A stretch of DNA of 21,932 bases, taken from contig JACCRD010000079.1 of NCBI GenBank assembly GCA_013813755.1, forward strand, positions 1 to 21,932. The letters run 5' to 3'. The notes beneath the pieces were generated by a model, which saw nothing but the letters and a program-made list of their open reading frames with translations, was not told where the DNA came from and searched no databases. Each line of letters opens with the position of its first letter. Positions within the stretch are counted from its first letter, which is position 1. Below, piece by piece: positions 14,117 to 21,513 of this stretch. This DNA is from Acidobacteriota bacterium (GTDB lineage Bacteria > Acidobacteriota > Blastocatellia > Pyrinomonadales > Pyrinomonadaceae). The translations under genes were made by a program, and so were the position numbers.

Positions 14117-14680
14117 ATGGCAACCACAACCATTCTTTTACGTGAAGATATAGAAAATCTGGGCGGACGCGGTGAAATCATCAAAGTCAAAGCCGGATTT
14201 GCAAGGAATTTTTTGCTTCCGCAAGGCAAAGCGTCTTTAGCCACCAAGGGAAATGTTAAACAGATTGAACTTGAACGCTCTTCGCTTTTGAAAAGATCGG
14301 CGCATGAAAAATCAACCGCCGACGCGCAGGCTGAACAAATGAAAGGTCTTGAGCTTGTTTTTGAACGCAAGGCGGGCGAAACAGGAACTCTTTTCGGTTC
14401 CGTGACAACAATGGATATTGCCGAGGCTCTGCAGGCAAAAGGTTATGAAATTGATCGCCGAAAAATCGTTATGAAAGATGCGATTAAGGAAACGGGCGAT
14501 TACACGGCGCAGGTCAAGCTGCACCGTGAAGTTACTCTTGATATTCCTGTTTCAGTAACTGCTGAGGGTGGCGCGACGAACGCAGGTGACGCGAAAGCTG
14601 AAAAGTCTTCGAAAGCGGCAAGTGCGCCGGATCAATCAGATTCACCCGATGAAAACTCACCAGCTGATTCTGAAAGTTAA
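14117..14680 (+). CDS. rplI: 50S ribosomal protein L9
   Basis: A 187-residue L9, a 23S rRNA-binding protein with an elongated shape. The N-terminal domain shows ILLREDIENLGGRGEIIKVKAGFARNFLLPQGKAS (about 5-40). A long connecting helix follows, then the C-terminal domain with GTLFGSVTTMDIAEAL and IDRRKIVMKDAIKETGDYTAQVKLHREVTLDIPVSV. Family members usually end near there at about 150 residues; here a ~37-residue Ala/Ser/Asp/Glu-rich tail follows. GGGAGG at 14099-14104 precedes ATG 14117. It is the last gene of the ribosomal unit, closed by the terminator downstream. Confidence 0.96.
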   Translation: MATTTILLREDIENLGGRGEIIKVKAGFARNFLLPQGKASLATKGNVKQIELERSSLLKRSAHEKSTADAQAEQMKGLELVFERKAGETGTLFGSVTTMDIAEALQAKGYEIDRRKIVMKDAIKETGDYTAQVKLHREVTLDIPVSVTAEGGATNAGDAKAEKSSKAASAPDQSDSPDENSPADSES

Positions 14681-14743
14681 TAAAAACGGGCAGGAATAAA
14701 CTGCAAAAAATCTTTGTTTGTTCACCCGGTTTGTAGTAGCATC

Positions 14744-14781
14744 AAGGCTATAAGTTTGATTAAAAACTTATAGCCTTTTTT
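14744..14781 (+). terminator. Strong rho-independent terminator after rplI
   Basis: A perfect 14-bp stem, AAGGCTATAAGTTT at 14744-14757 and AAACTTATAGCCTT at 14764-14777, with a 6-nt loop and a T6 run at 14776-14781. It closes the prs-to-rplI transcription unit and implies that dnaB has its own promoter in 14782-14856; a TACAAT at 14804-14809 is a possible -10, but I see no convincing -35. Confidence 0.92.
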
Positions 14782-14856
14782 CTATCAAAAACAAAAAATC
14801 GTTTACAATAATAAAATGTTGATTTGTAAATCGGTATTTTATTTCCGGTTCTTAAA

Positions 14857-16200
14857 ATGGCGACACCCGAACAATATCTCGAAAAACCGCTTCCTTCCAG
14901 CCCCGAAAGCGAACGTGTGATTTTAGGCGCCATCCTCCTCGACAATCAACTTATCTCGCAGGCTATCGAGCATTTATCAAAAGACGATTTCTATTCGCCT
15001 CTGCATCGCCGAATTTTTAACGCGATGATGTCTTTGTTTGAGCGTTCCGAGCGGATTGACCCGATTTTAATTGGCGAAGAACTTAAAAAAGACGGCGCGA
15101 TCGATTCAATCGGCGGAATTGCCGCAATTACCAATTTAACTTACGGACTGCCGCATTTTTCCGACATTTTAGATTATGCGAGAATTGTCAAAAGCAAAGC
15201 GACAGTCAGAAATCTGATTAAAGTCTGCAATCAAATAACGAGTGAAGCACTGGCTGAAGAAGAAGAATCGGAAATTATTCTCGACCACGCCGAGCAGATG
15301 ATTTTTGCTCTTGCAGACGAAAGGACGAGACAGGGTTTTGCTCACGTCAAACCGATCGCCGAAACTGTTCTGGCAAAAGTACAGGAATATGCCAAACGCG
15401 AAACTCACGCCTTAACCGGTCTGGCAACAGGCTTCCGCGAACTCGATCAGATGACTTCCGGTTTGCAAAAAACTGATTTGATCATCGTTGCCGCGCGTCC
15501 ATCAATGGGAAAAACTGCTCTTTGTCTCACATTGGCGCAGAACGCGGCGATTTTAGAAAAAGCGGTGGTGGCGGTTTTTTCGCTCGAAATGTCAAAAGAA
15601 CAATTGGTGATGCGTATGCTCAGTTCCGAAGCGAGAGTGGACGCGCATCGGTTCCGCACCGGTTATTTGACGCGCGATGAGTGGGGAAGACTGGCGCAGT
15701 CAATCGGGACGCTTTCGGAAGCAAAGATATTTATTGACGACACGCCCGGAATCTCCGTAATGGAAATGCGCGCCAAAACTCGCCGTCTCGTGGCGGAACA
15801 GAAAAAACTCGACCTTATTGTCGTCGATTATATGCAGTTGATGTCTGGCTCGCGGCGCACTGAATCCCGGCAGCAGGAAGTTTCGCAAATCTCCAGGGAA
15901 CTCAAAGGTTTGGCAAAAGAATTAGACGTGCCGGTCGTTGCGCTCTCGCAGCTTTCCCGCGCGCCCGAAGCTCGTAACCCGCCAAAACCTTTAATGTCAG
16001 ATTTGCGCGAAAGTGGTTCTATTGAACAAGATGCGGACGTTGTAGCCTTTATTTATCGCGAAGAATATTATAAGCAATCTGAAGAAAATGCGGGCGTTGC
16101 CGAAATTCTTATTTCAAAACAGCGCAATGGTCCAACCGGCTCGATAAAGCTGGCGTTTTTGAAGGAATTTACACGATTTGAAAACTATTTTGGAGAGTGA
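14857..16200 (+). CDS. dnaB: Replicative DNA helicase DnaB
   Basis: A 447-residue hexameric helicase that unwinds DNA ahead of the replisome. The N-terminal domain (about 12-115) starts PLPSSPESERVILGAILLD and includes DFYSPLHRRIFNAM. The linker carries LTGLATGFRELDQMTSGLQ. The RecA-like domain has Walker A ARPSMGKTA (213-221), FSLEMSKEQL, Walker B LIVVDYMQLM (~322-331), and the late motifs VPVVALSQLSR, SDLRESGSIEQDADVV and SKQRNGPTG. No intein is present, although DnaB is a frequent intein host. It starts at ATG 14857, after the rplI terminator. The next gene begins three bases after its stop, so the two are probably translationally coupled. Confidence 0.97.
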   Translation: MATPEQYLEKPLPSSPESERVILGAILLDNQLISQAIEHLSKDDFYSPLHRRIFNAMMSLFERSERIDPILIGEELKKDGAIDSIGGIAAITNLTYGLPHFSDILDYARIVKSKATVRNLIKVCNQITSEALAEEEESEIILDHAEQMIFALADERTRQGFAHVKPIAETVLAKVQEYAKRETHALTGLATGFRELDQMTSGLQKTDLIIVAARPSMGKTALCLTLAQNAAILEKAVVAVFSLEMSKEQLVMRMLSSEARVDAHRFRTGYLTRDEWGRLAQSIGTLSEAKIFIDDTPGISVMEMRAKTRRLVAEQKKLDLIVVDYMQLMSGSRRTESRQQEVSQISRELKGLAKELDVPVVALSQLSRAPEARNPPKPLMSDLRESGSIEQDADVVAFIYREEYYKQSEENAGVAEILISKQRNGPTGSIKLAFLKEFTRFENYFGE

Positions 16201-16203
16201 AAA

Positions 16204-16731
16204 ATGAGTGAAGATTTACGTTTCCCGATTGGTAAATTTGATAAAAGTATTGAAATCACGGCGAAGATTCGGCAGCAGTTGACACAAATAATTGCCGAGC
16301 TACCGGAAAAAATTAATTCTGCAACGAAAAGTTTAAGTGATGCGCAGCTCGACACGCCGTATCGTCCCGGAGGCTGGACTGTTCGGCAAACCGTTCACCA
16401 CATCGCTGACAGTCATCTAAATTCGTTTCTCCGTTTTAAGCTCGCTTTGACGGAAGACGTGCCGACGATTCGTCCCTATTTTGAAGATCGCTGGGCGGAA
16501 CTCGCCGATAGCCGGATGCCGATTGATGTTTCGATAAAAATTATTGAGGGAATCCACGCGCGCTGGACGAATCTTTTGGAATCTATGTCAGAAAAAGATT
16601 TTAATAAGCAATTAAATCATCCTGATTCAGGAGTTTGGACTTTGGAAAGAATGCTAGCGCTTTACGGCTGGCACAGCCGGCATCACACGGCGCACATCAC
16701 CAATTTGCTGGAGAAAAACAACTGGCTCTGA
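16204..16731 (+). CDS. YfiT/BstA-like DinB-superfamily protein (putative bacillithiol S-transferase)
   Basis: A 175-residue four-helix-bundle protein of the DinB/YfiT fold. Signatures of the YfiT branch are DLRFPIGKF at the start, PYRPGGWTVRQTVHHIADSHLNSFLRFKLALTED (about 52-85), RPYFEDRWAEL, and the C-terminal YGWHSRHHTAHI. One of His65/66 together with His157 and His161 fits the metal-binding His triad of this family. Related proteins transfer bacillithiol (BstA) or act as metal-dependent hydrolases; here the substrate is inferred only from similarity. The ATG at 16204 is 3 nt after the dnaB stop, with GGAGAG overlapping the dnaB end as its ribosome site. Confidence 0.85.
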   Translation: MSEDLRFPIGKFDKSIEITAKIRQQLTQIIAELPEKINSATKSLSDAQLDTPYRPGGWTVRQTVHHIADSHLNSFLRFKLALTEDVPTIRPYFEDRWAELADSRMPIDVSIKIIEGIHARWTNLLESMSEKDFNKQLNHPDSGVWTLERMLALYGWHSRHHTAHITNLLEKNNWL

Positions 16732-16751
16732 GCTTGAAAAAAAGGTTTGAC

Positions 16752-16772
16752 TTTTTAATTTTTAATTCTTAA
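16752..16772 (+). repeat. TTTTTAA heptamer triplet in the yfiT/nagX-like spacer
   Basis: Three tandem 7-mers, TTTTTAA, TTTTTAA and TTCTTAA. Low complexity makes chance more plausible than for the other arrays, but the spacing again is exactly 7 nt and the position is again intergenic, so it is listed with them. Confidence 0.45.
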
Positions 16773-16817
16773 AAATAATTTAGTCTTTTAAAAATCATCT
16801 GCGAGGAAAACAAAGAA

Positions 16818-17948
16818 ATGTCCGAAGAAGCTGGACAAAGCCGTTTAGTGTCGCTCGACGTATTTCGCGGAATGACCATTGCAGGAATGGTCTTAGTTAA
16901 TAATCCGGGAACCTGGAGCGCAATTTATCCGCCGCTCAAACACGCTGAATGGCACGGCATAACCCCGACCGATTATATTTTTCCTTTTTTTCTTTTTATT
17001 GTCGGCGTGGCGATTCCGCTCGCTCTCGGCAGACGGGTTGAACAGGGCGGAATTACAAAAGAAGTTTACCTGAAAATTTTTCGCCGGACGGCTCTGATTT
17101 TTTTGCTTGGACTTTTTCTCGCCGCTTTTCCGTATTTTGATTTTTCCACTTTGAGAATTCCCGGCGTTTTGCAGAGAATCGCTATCTGTTATCTAATTAC
17201 TTCTTTAATTTTTATCCGAACTGATTGGAAACAGCAAACGCTAATCGGTATTGGATTACTGTTTTTGTATTGGGCTTTGATGACTTTAATTGCCGTTCCG
17301 AATTGCGACGCGACGACAATAGATGACAAAGCTTGTAATTTGGCGGCATACGTTGACCGCACAATTTTTGGTGAAAATCATATCTGGCGTTCTGCAAAAG
17401 TATTTGACCCGGAGGGAATTCTTTCAACTATTCCCGCGGTGGTAACGACGATCTCAGGAGTCTTAACCGGTACTTGGCTCAAATCAAAACGCGACAATTT
17501 AGAAAAGGTCGCCGGAATGTTTTTCTTCGGAATCGGTTTGACCGTTACAGGTTGGATTTGGCACTCATTTTTTCCAATCAATAAATCGCTCTGGACAAGC
17601 TCTTACGTTGTTTACACATCGGGGTTGGCACTTCTTTTCCTCGGGTTTTGCTTTTATTTGATTGATATAAAAAACTACAAAAAATGGACAAAACCTTTTG
17701 TCATCTTCGGAGTTAACGCGCTGGCGCTTTTTGTATTTTCGGGATTGCTGTCTAAAATTTTAGGAATTATTAAAATTACAGATATAGCGGGGAAACAAAC
17801 TTCTTTGCAGGGCTGGATTTTTCAAAATGGTTTTCTGTCGATTGCCGAACCAATTAATGCATCGCTTTTGTTTGCCTTAACTTATATATTATTTTGGCTG
17901 CTTCTGATGTGGCTTTTGTACAGAAAACGAATTTATATCAAAGTTTAA
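16818..17948 (+). CDS. HGSNAT/NagX-like membrane acyltransferase (DUF5009-type)
   Basis: A 376-residue integral membrane protein with about ten hydrophobic segments. The N-terminal signature RLVSLDVFRGMTIAGMVLVNNPGTW, then HAEWHGITPTDYIFPFFLFIVGVAI, is characteristic of the family that includes heparan-alpha-glucosaminide N-acetyltransferase and bacterial NagX/YeiB-related proteins. The His in AEWHG matches the region of the active-site His of HGSNAT. Bacterial members are thought to acetylate amino sugars across the membrane or transport them; no sugar-catabolism genes lie nearby, so the substrate here is unknown. GAGG at 16803-16806 precedes ATG 16818 by 11 nt. It ends 50 bp from the convergent lipoprotein gene. 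Confidence 0.85.
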   Translation: MSEEAGQSRLVSLDVFRGMTIAGMVLVNNPGTWSAIYPPLKHAEWHGITPTDYIFPFFLFIVGVAIPLALGRRVEQGGITKEVYLKIFRRTALIFLLGLFLAAFPYFDFSTLRIPGVLQRIAICYLITSLIFIRTDWKQQTLIGIGLLFLYWALMTLIAVPNCDATTIDDKACNLAAYVDRTIFGENHIWRSAKVFDPEGILSTIPAVVTTISGVLTGTWLKSKRDNLEKVAGMFFFGIGLTVTGWIWHSFFPINKSLWTSSYVVYTSGLALLFLGFCFYLIDIKNYKKWTKPFVIFGVNALALFVFSGLLSKILGIIKITDIAGKQTSLQGWIFQNGFLSIAEPINASLLFALTYILFWLLLMWLLYRKRIYIKV

Positions 17949-17998
17949 TGCAATCGAAATAAATATCTCTTAACGAAAAATCTGCCATTTTACACTCT

Positions 17999-18415
17999 TT
18001 ATTTTGAGGCATTGGCGTTTCTGTCCGCCTCCGATTTATATTTATCAAGCATTTGTTTGAACTCTCGACAATTTTTAGCCATCGCCGCCGTGTCGCCCGT
18101 ATGTTCGGCGAGAGATTTCTTGAAGCTTTCACGAATTTTATTGAGCGCGTATCCGCGCGCCGCTTTAGTCACAAAATCTTCGTCTTCCGATTTCGTTTGA
18201 TCAGCAAAAAAATCTAAAATTTCATCGCATTCGGGAACACCGATTTTTTCTTTGCCGATGTCAGCATTGATTGCTTCATCGGTTAATGATTTGTTGCCGG
18301 AAGCAGACGAATTATCGCCGGATGAGGAATTAGTAAATGGATTGAAAGTGCTGCAGCCTAAAGTAACAGTTAAAAGAATAAAAAGTACGGCGGCAAAGTG
18401 ATTCTTATTTTTCAT
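17999..18415 (-). CDS. Small putative lipoprotein, unknown function
   Basis: A 138-residue protein with a type II signal peptide: basic MKNKN start, hydrophobic core AAVLFILLTVT, and lipobox TLGC with Cys21 as the lipidation site. A short Ser/Asn/Gly linker follows, then a helical domain with two further cysteines (PECDEIL and NCREFKQML) that could pair. The C-terminal half (FVTKAARGYALNKIRESFKK, MLDKYKSEADR) is charged and helical. It is likely anchored in an envelope membrane and facing the periplasm. It lies 56 bp after pcrA on the same strand and converges with the NagX-like gene. I recognise no named domain. Confidence 0.78.
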   Translation of the reverse strand: MKNKNHFAAVLFILLTVTLGCSTFNPFTNSSSGDNSSASGNKSLTDEAINADIGKEKIGVPECDEILDFFADQTKSEDEDFVTKAARGYALNKIRESFKKSLAEHTGDTAAMAKNCREFKQMLDKYKSEADRNANASK

Positions 18416-18471
18416 AGCTTTTTAAGACACTAATTTTTCGTTCAAAAAGAAACGTTTTGGTTTAGCGATTT

Positions 18472-20064
18472 TCACGCCGTTTCTAAGTTAGCAAATTTCT
18501 CAATCAATTTTTTCTGTCCGAAGCCCGGAAAACTGATTGTTAATTTAACGTTGTCGCCGGTTCCTTCCCGCCGCAAAACTAAACCTTTGCCGTATTTAGC
18601 GTGACGGACATGCGAGCCGGGAGAAAAACCATTTTCTATTTTGGATTTTGGATTTTGGGTTGTGGATTGGTCTGTGGCTTGCGCCCGTAATTTGTCAAAA
18701 CCGGCGAGTGGCTTGGGTGAATTTGAAGCAGGATTTTCCGCTTTTTTGGATTTGAAAAATTCGGCAATCGCGTCAGTACTGTTATAAGTTTTTCCGGCGT
18801 AAGTTGAACGCGGTTTTTCGGTTTCAACTTCTCCCTTTAAGATTTGGGCGGCGCGTTTACTGTTTTTGACATTCGAATTTCTGGCAAATGAAAGCCAAGA
18901 AGCGCCGCGCGACAAATCCTGAATCATCTCAAGCGGCATTTCATTGAGAAACTGCGAAGGCTCCGCCGTCATTTCCTCGCCGTAAACGCGGCGGCGCATT
19001 GCGTGCGTGACATACAAAATCTTTTCAGCGCGGGTTATGGCGACATACGCCAGGCGGCGTTCTTCTTCGAGTTCGTTCGGGTCATTGATACTTCGGGCGT
19101 GGGGGAAAATTCCGTCTTCGAGTCCGACCAGAAAAACTACGGGAAACTCAAGACCTTTTGCCGAATGAACGGTCATCATCGTGACGGCGGCATTCCGGTC
19201 AAATTTGTCCATATCGGACGAAAGCGCGGCGTGATCGATAAAATCGCGCAAACCGTTGTCTTCGGCTTTGTCATAATCCACCGCCGCGTTGACGAGCTCT
19301 TCCAGATTCTCAAGCCGCGTCGCCGATTCGTCGGAGTTTTCAGCGCGAAGCATATTTGCGTAGCCCGTATCTTCGATCGCGGAAATAACGACTTCGGAAA
19401 CTCTCCGGTCAGATTGCGAATATTCAGTTATTTTAGTGACCAGTTTTTCAATCACTTGTTTGAAAGATTTCAGGGCTTCTACGGCGCGGGCGGTTAAATT
19501 CAAAGGCTGTTCATATTTATCGCTCGTGATAATCGAAATCGCTTCCCAAAATGAAACGCCGAAATCTTTGGCGCGAAATGCTAATTCGTCGAGCGAAGTT
19601 TTGCCGAGACCGCGCGTCGGCGTGTTAATCACTCTCTGAAGAGCGATATCGTCAAACGGATTGAGCGCGAGTTTCAGATAGGCGATGACATCTTTGACTT
19701 CTGCGCGTTCGTAAAACGAAAAACCGCCGACGATGTTGTAATCAATCCTCAGACGGCGCAGCGAGTCTTCAAATACTCGCGATTGCGCGTTGGTGCGGTA
19801 GAGAATGGCTATTTTGTCTTTGGAACTGCGTCGCTGATGCTCTTCGATTTTGGAGGCGACAAAACGACCTTCATTATCCGAATCAAACGCCTGATAATAA
19901 AAAATTTTTTCGCCGCCTTCGTTATCCGTCCAGAGTTTCTTCTCTTTACGTCCCTGATTATTACTGATTATCGAGTCGGCAACATCGAGAATTGTTTGCG
20001 TTGAACGATAATTCTGCTCAAGCATAATAACTTTCGCGTTTGGATAATGTTCTTCAAACGACAA
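18472..20064 (-). CDS. pcrA: DNA helicase PcrA/UvrD, C-terminal part (frameshifted gene)
   Basis: The larger part, 530 residues, of a superfamily 1A helicase; the full gene spans 18472-20867 but is interrupted near 20151-20160. It contains motif IV (EQNYRSTQTILDVADSI), the FSFYERAEVKDVIAYLKLALNP region, motif V (MMTVHSAKGLEFPVVFLVG) and motif VI (RRLAYVAITRAEKILYV). The C-terminal Tudor-like domain of PcrA (GSHVRHAKYGKGLVLRREG...ISFPGFGQKKLIEKFA) favours PcrA over Rep. The nominal start (TTG at 20064) is artificial: the matching frame is open further up to about 20155 and encodes motif III (VGDDAQSIYAFRGAD). The linker before the last domain contains a heptamer-encoded QNPKSKI. PcrA acts in nucleotide excision repair and in removing roadblocks to replication. 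Confidence 0.9.
   Translation of the reverse strand: MSFEEHYPNAKVIMLEQNYRSTQTILDVADSIISNNQGRKEKKLWTDNEGGEKIFYYQAFDSDNEGRFVASKIEEHQRRSSKDKIAILYRTNAQSRVFEDSLRRLRIDYNIVGGFSFYERAEVKDVIAYLKLALNPFDDIALQRVINTPTRGLGKTSLDELAFRAKDFGVSFWEAISIITSDKYEQPLNLTARAVEALKSFKQVIEKLVTKITEYSQSDRRVSEVVISAIEDTGYANMLRAENSDESATRLENLEELVNAAVDYDKAEDNGLRDFIDHAALSSDMDKFDRNAAVTMMTVHSAKGLEFPVVFLVGLEDGIFPHARSINDPNELEEERRLAYVAITRAEKILYVTHAMRRRVYGEEMTAEPSQFLNEMPLEMIQDLSRGASWLSFARNSNVKNSKRAAQILKGEVETEKPRSTYAGKTYNSTDAIAEFFKSKKAENPASNSPKPLAGFDKLRAQATDQSTTQNPKSKIENGFSPGSHVRHAKYGKGLVLRREGTGDNVKLTISFPGFGQKKLIEKFANLETA
18637..18671 (-). repeat. CAAAATC heptamer array inside pcrA
   Basis: Read on the plus strand the units are TATTTTG, GATTTTG (18644), GATTTTG (18651), then degenerate GGTTGTG and GATTGGT; the reverse complement of the core unit is CAAAATC, the same 7-mer as at 4295-4322. 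It lies in the poorly conserved linker before the PcrA C-terminal domain and encodes QNPKSKI, the same peptide the array gives in RsmB. Confidence 0.75.
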
Positions 20065-20147
20065 AATATTACCGATATCCGCGCCTCGAAACGCGTAAAT
20101 CGACTGTGCGTCGTCGCCGACGACGCAGATATTCTGCTGTTTTTCGG

Positions 20148-20867
20148 TTAAATATTTATTAACGCAAATTGCAACGCGTTGGTGTCCTGATATTCGTCAA
20201 CCAAAATATATTTAAATTTATTGTTGTATTTTTCGCGCACTTCCGGGACGCTTCGCAGAAGCCTGACGGTTTTGATCATTAAATCGTCAAAATCGAGAGC
20301 GTTGGCATTGTTCAGCCGTTCTTCATACATTTTATAGACACGGGCAATGGCTGCGCGCTTTTCGTCCGTGTATTCAACCCTTGAGGCGTATAATTCGTAG
20401 TCCTCGCCGCGATTTTTTGAAGAGCTGATCGAACTCTGGACGGTTCTGGCTGAAAGCTGCTTTTCATCGAGTCCGATATCTTTGACGCACGCCTTGATTA
20501 CTTTTTGCGAATCACTGGTGTCGTAGATTGTAAATGATTTGGTGTAGCCTTCCTGCAGATGTTCGATGTCCTGGCGCAGAATTCGTACGCAGAGGCTGTG
20601 AAATGTCGAGATTAGGGGCGCGGACTGGAGTTTTTGACCTTTGAGAAATGTCTCGACCCGCTCGCGCATTTCGCCAGACGCTTTGTTTGTAAAAGTGACG
20701 GCTAAAATGTTATACGGCATTACGCCTTTTTCAGCGATCAAATAAACGATGCGCAAAGTAATAACACGGGTTTTTCCTGAACCCGCGCCCGCTAAAATCA
20801 AAAGCGGTCCTTCGGTTTTTTTAACGGCTTCGAGCTGCGGCGGATTTAAGCTTGATAGAATTTCCAT
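20148..20867 (-). CDS. pcrA: DNA helicase PcrA/UvrD, N-terminal part (frameshifted gene)
   Basis: The first 239 residues of the same helicase, ending at a premature TAA. It shows the Q-motif region LSSLNPPQLEAV, Walker A LAGAGSGKTRVIT (motif I), LAVTFTNKASGEM (Ia), PLISTFHSLCVRIL, the 2B-entry segment LDFDDLMIKT, and Walker B LVDEYQDTN (motif II). After ALQFALI the frame should continue KYLTEKQQN; one missing A in the coding strand turns this into NI-stop. It starts at ATG 20867 with no evident Shine-Dalgarno. As it stands the fragment lacks motifs III-VI and could not be an active helicase. Confidence 0.9.
   Translation of the reverse strand: MEILSSLNPPQLEAVKKTEGPLLILAGAGSGKTRVITLRIVYLIAEKGVMPYNILAVTFTNKASGEMRERVETFLKGQKLQSAPLISTFHSLCVRILRQDIEHLQEGYTKSFTIYDTSDSQKVIKACVKDIGLDEKQLSARTVQSSISSSKNRGEDYELYASRVEYTDEKRAAIARVYKMYEERLNNANALDFDDLMIKTVRLLRSVPEVREKYNNKFKYILVDEYQDTNALQFALINI
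20151..20160 (-). other. Frameshift site in pcrA
   Basis: On the coding strand the sequence AATAAATATT reads ATA-AAT-ATT-TAA and stops. One more A in the AAA run would read ATA-AAA-TAT-TTA-ACC (IKYLT) and join both parts into one frame. The span 18472-20867 is 2396 bp, one short of a multiple of three, consistent with a single-base loss in an otherwise intact gene of about 798 codons. Confidence 0.9.
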
Positions 20868-20870
20868 TGT

Positions 20871-20898
20871 TTAGTAATCGGAATACAGAAATTAGTAA
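20871..20898 (-). repeat. Possible heptamer-phased segment upstream of pcrA
   Basis: TTAGTAA occurs at 20871-20877 and again at 20892-20898, exactly 21 nt (three heptamers) apart, with TCGGAAT and ACAGAAA between. It lies in the 88-bp gap between the isochorismatase-family gene and pcrA, just upstream of the pcrA start. Only the spacing and the single exact copy support it. Confidence 0.35.
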
Positions 20899-20955
20899 GC
20901 GGTGGCAACAGCAATTTCGGTTAAGCAAAAACTGCTCACCTATGAGTTCTTACTT

Positions 20956-21513
20956 TTACTTTATGAGATTTTGTATTTCCTTAAATTGTTCGTGTTTGGC
21001 ATCGCGCAGAAGTTCAAACAGCGCCATTTCCACACACGACGGAACAACGCCGTTCATCTGCATTTTTCTGAGCGCGGTATCCTTGTCCTGCGCAAACCGT
21101 GAGCCGACGCAATCGTGAAGTATATGAACTTCAAACGCTTCGGTCAAAAGGTCGTGCGCGGTTTGGTTGACGCAGATATGAGTTTCGAGTCCGCACAAAA
21201 CGACTTGACTTGCGCCGGTCGCCCGCAGCTTTTCGATAAATGAACTCGCGCCGCACGAACTGAACGCGGTTTTTTCGACAAACTCAAAATCAGGCGGAAG
21301 GCTAAAAAGAAGTTCTTCGGCTGTTCTGCCCAAACCTTTCGGGTACTGCTCAGTAATAATAACGGGCAGATTCAAAGCCAGAAAACCGCGCACAATTATT
21401 GAAGTCCGCGCCGCAATTATTGCAAATTCATTGATTGGATGACGAAAAGCTTCCTGCAAATCAACCACCACCAGAGCTGTTTTCCCCTTGTCTAAAATTC
21501 TTGGATGCGACAT
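20956..21513 (-). CDS. Isochorismatase-family cysteine hydrolase
   Basis: A 185-residue protein of the isochorismatase-like fold. The catalytic triad is visible: Asp18 in ALVVVDLQEAF, Lys81 in FVEKTAFSSC, and Cys114 in GLETHICVNQTAHDL with the family's non-prolyl cis bond region just before it. Family members include nicotinamidase, YcaC/ISOC1-2-type hydrolases and true isochorismatase. The pattern EKTAFS...LETHICV is closest to the ISOC1/2-YcaC group, for which substrates are mostly unknown; the metal-binding residues of nicotinamidase are not apparent. There is no signal peptide, so it is cytoplasmic. It begins the minus-strand series isochorismatase-like, pcrA, lipoprotein, but no functional link among the three is evident. 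Confidence 0.9.
   Translation of the reverse strand: MSHPRILDKGKTALVVVDLQEAFRHPINEFAIIAARTSIIVRGFLALNLPVIITEQYPKGLGRTAEELLFSLPPDFEFVEKTAFSSCGASSFIEKLRATGASQVVLCGLETHICVNQTAHDLLTEAFEVHILHDCVGSRFAQDKDTALRKMQMNGVVPSCVEMALFELLRDAKHEQFKEIQNLIK

Noticed and set aside
14712..14740. Promoter plus terminator making a small RNA between rplI and dnaB (TTGTTT, 17 nt, TAGCAT)
   Set aside because: The -35 and -10 matches are weak and the stem-loop is well explained as the terminator of the ribosomal operon.
14857..16200. Intein in DnaB
   Set aside because: Walker A and the downstream motifs are uninterrupted and the length is normal for an intein-free DnaB.
19003..19497. Plus-strand open frame of 164 codons opposite pcrA
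   Set aside because: It is antisense to conserved helicase motifs, with no ribosome site and no recognisable protein character; a shadow of pcrA codon use.
20148..20160. Programmed -1 frameshifting in pcrA
   Set aside because: The site ATA-AAT-ATT does not fit the X XXY YYZ slippery pattern and no clear stem-loop or upstream Shine-Dalgarno stimulator is evident; a one-base deletion or error explains it more simply.
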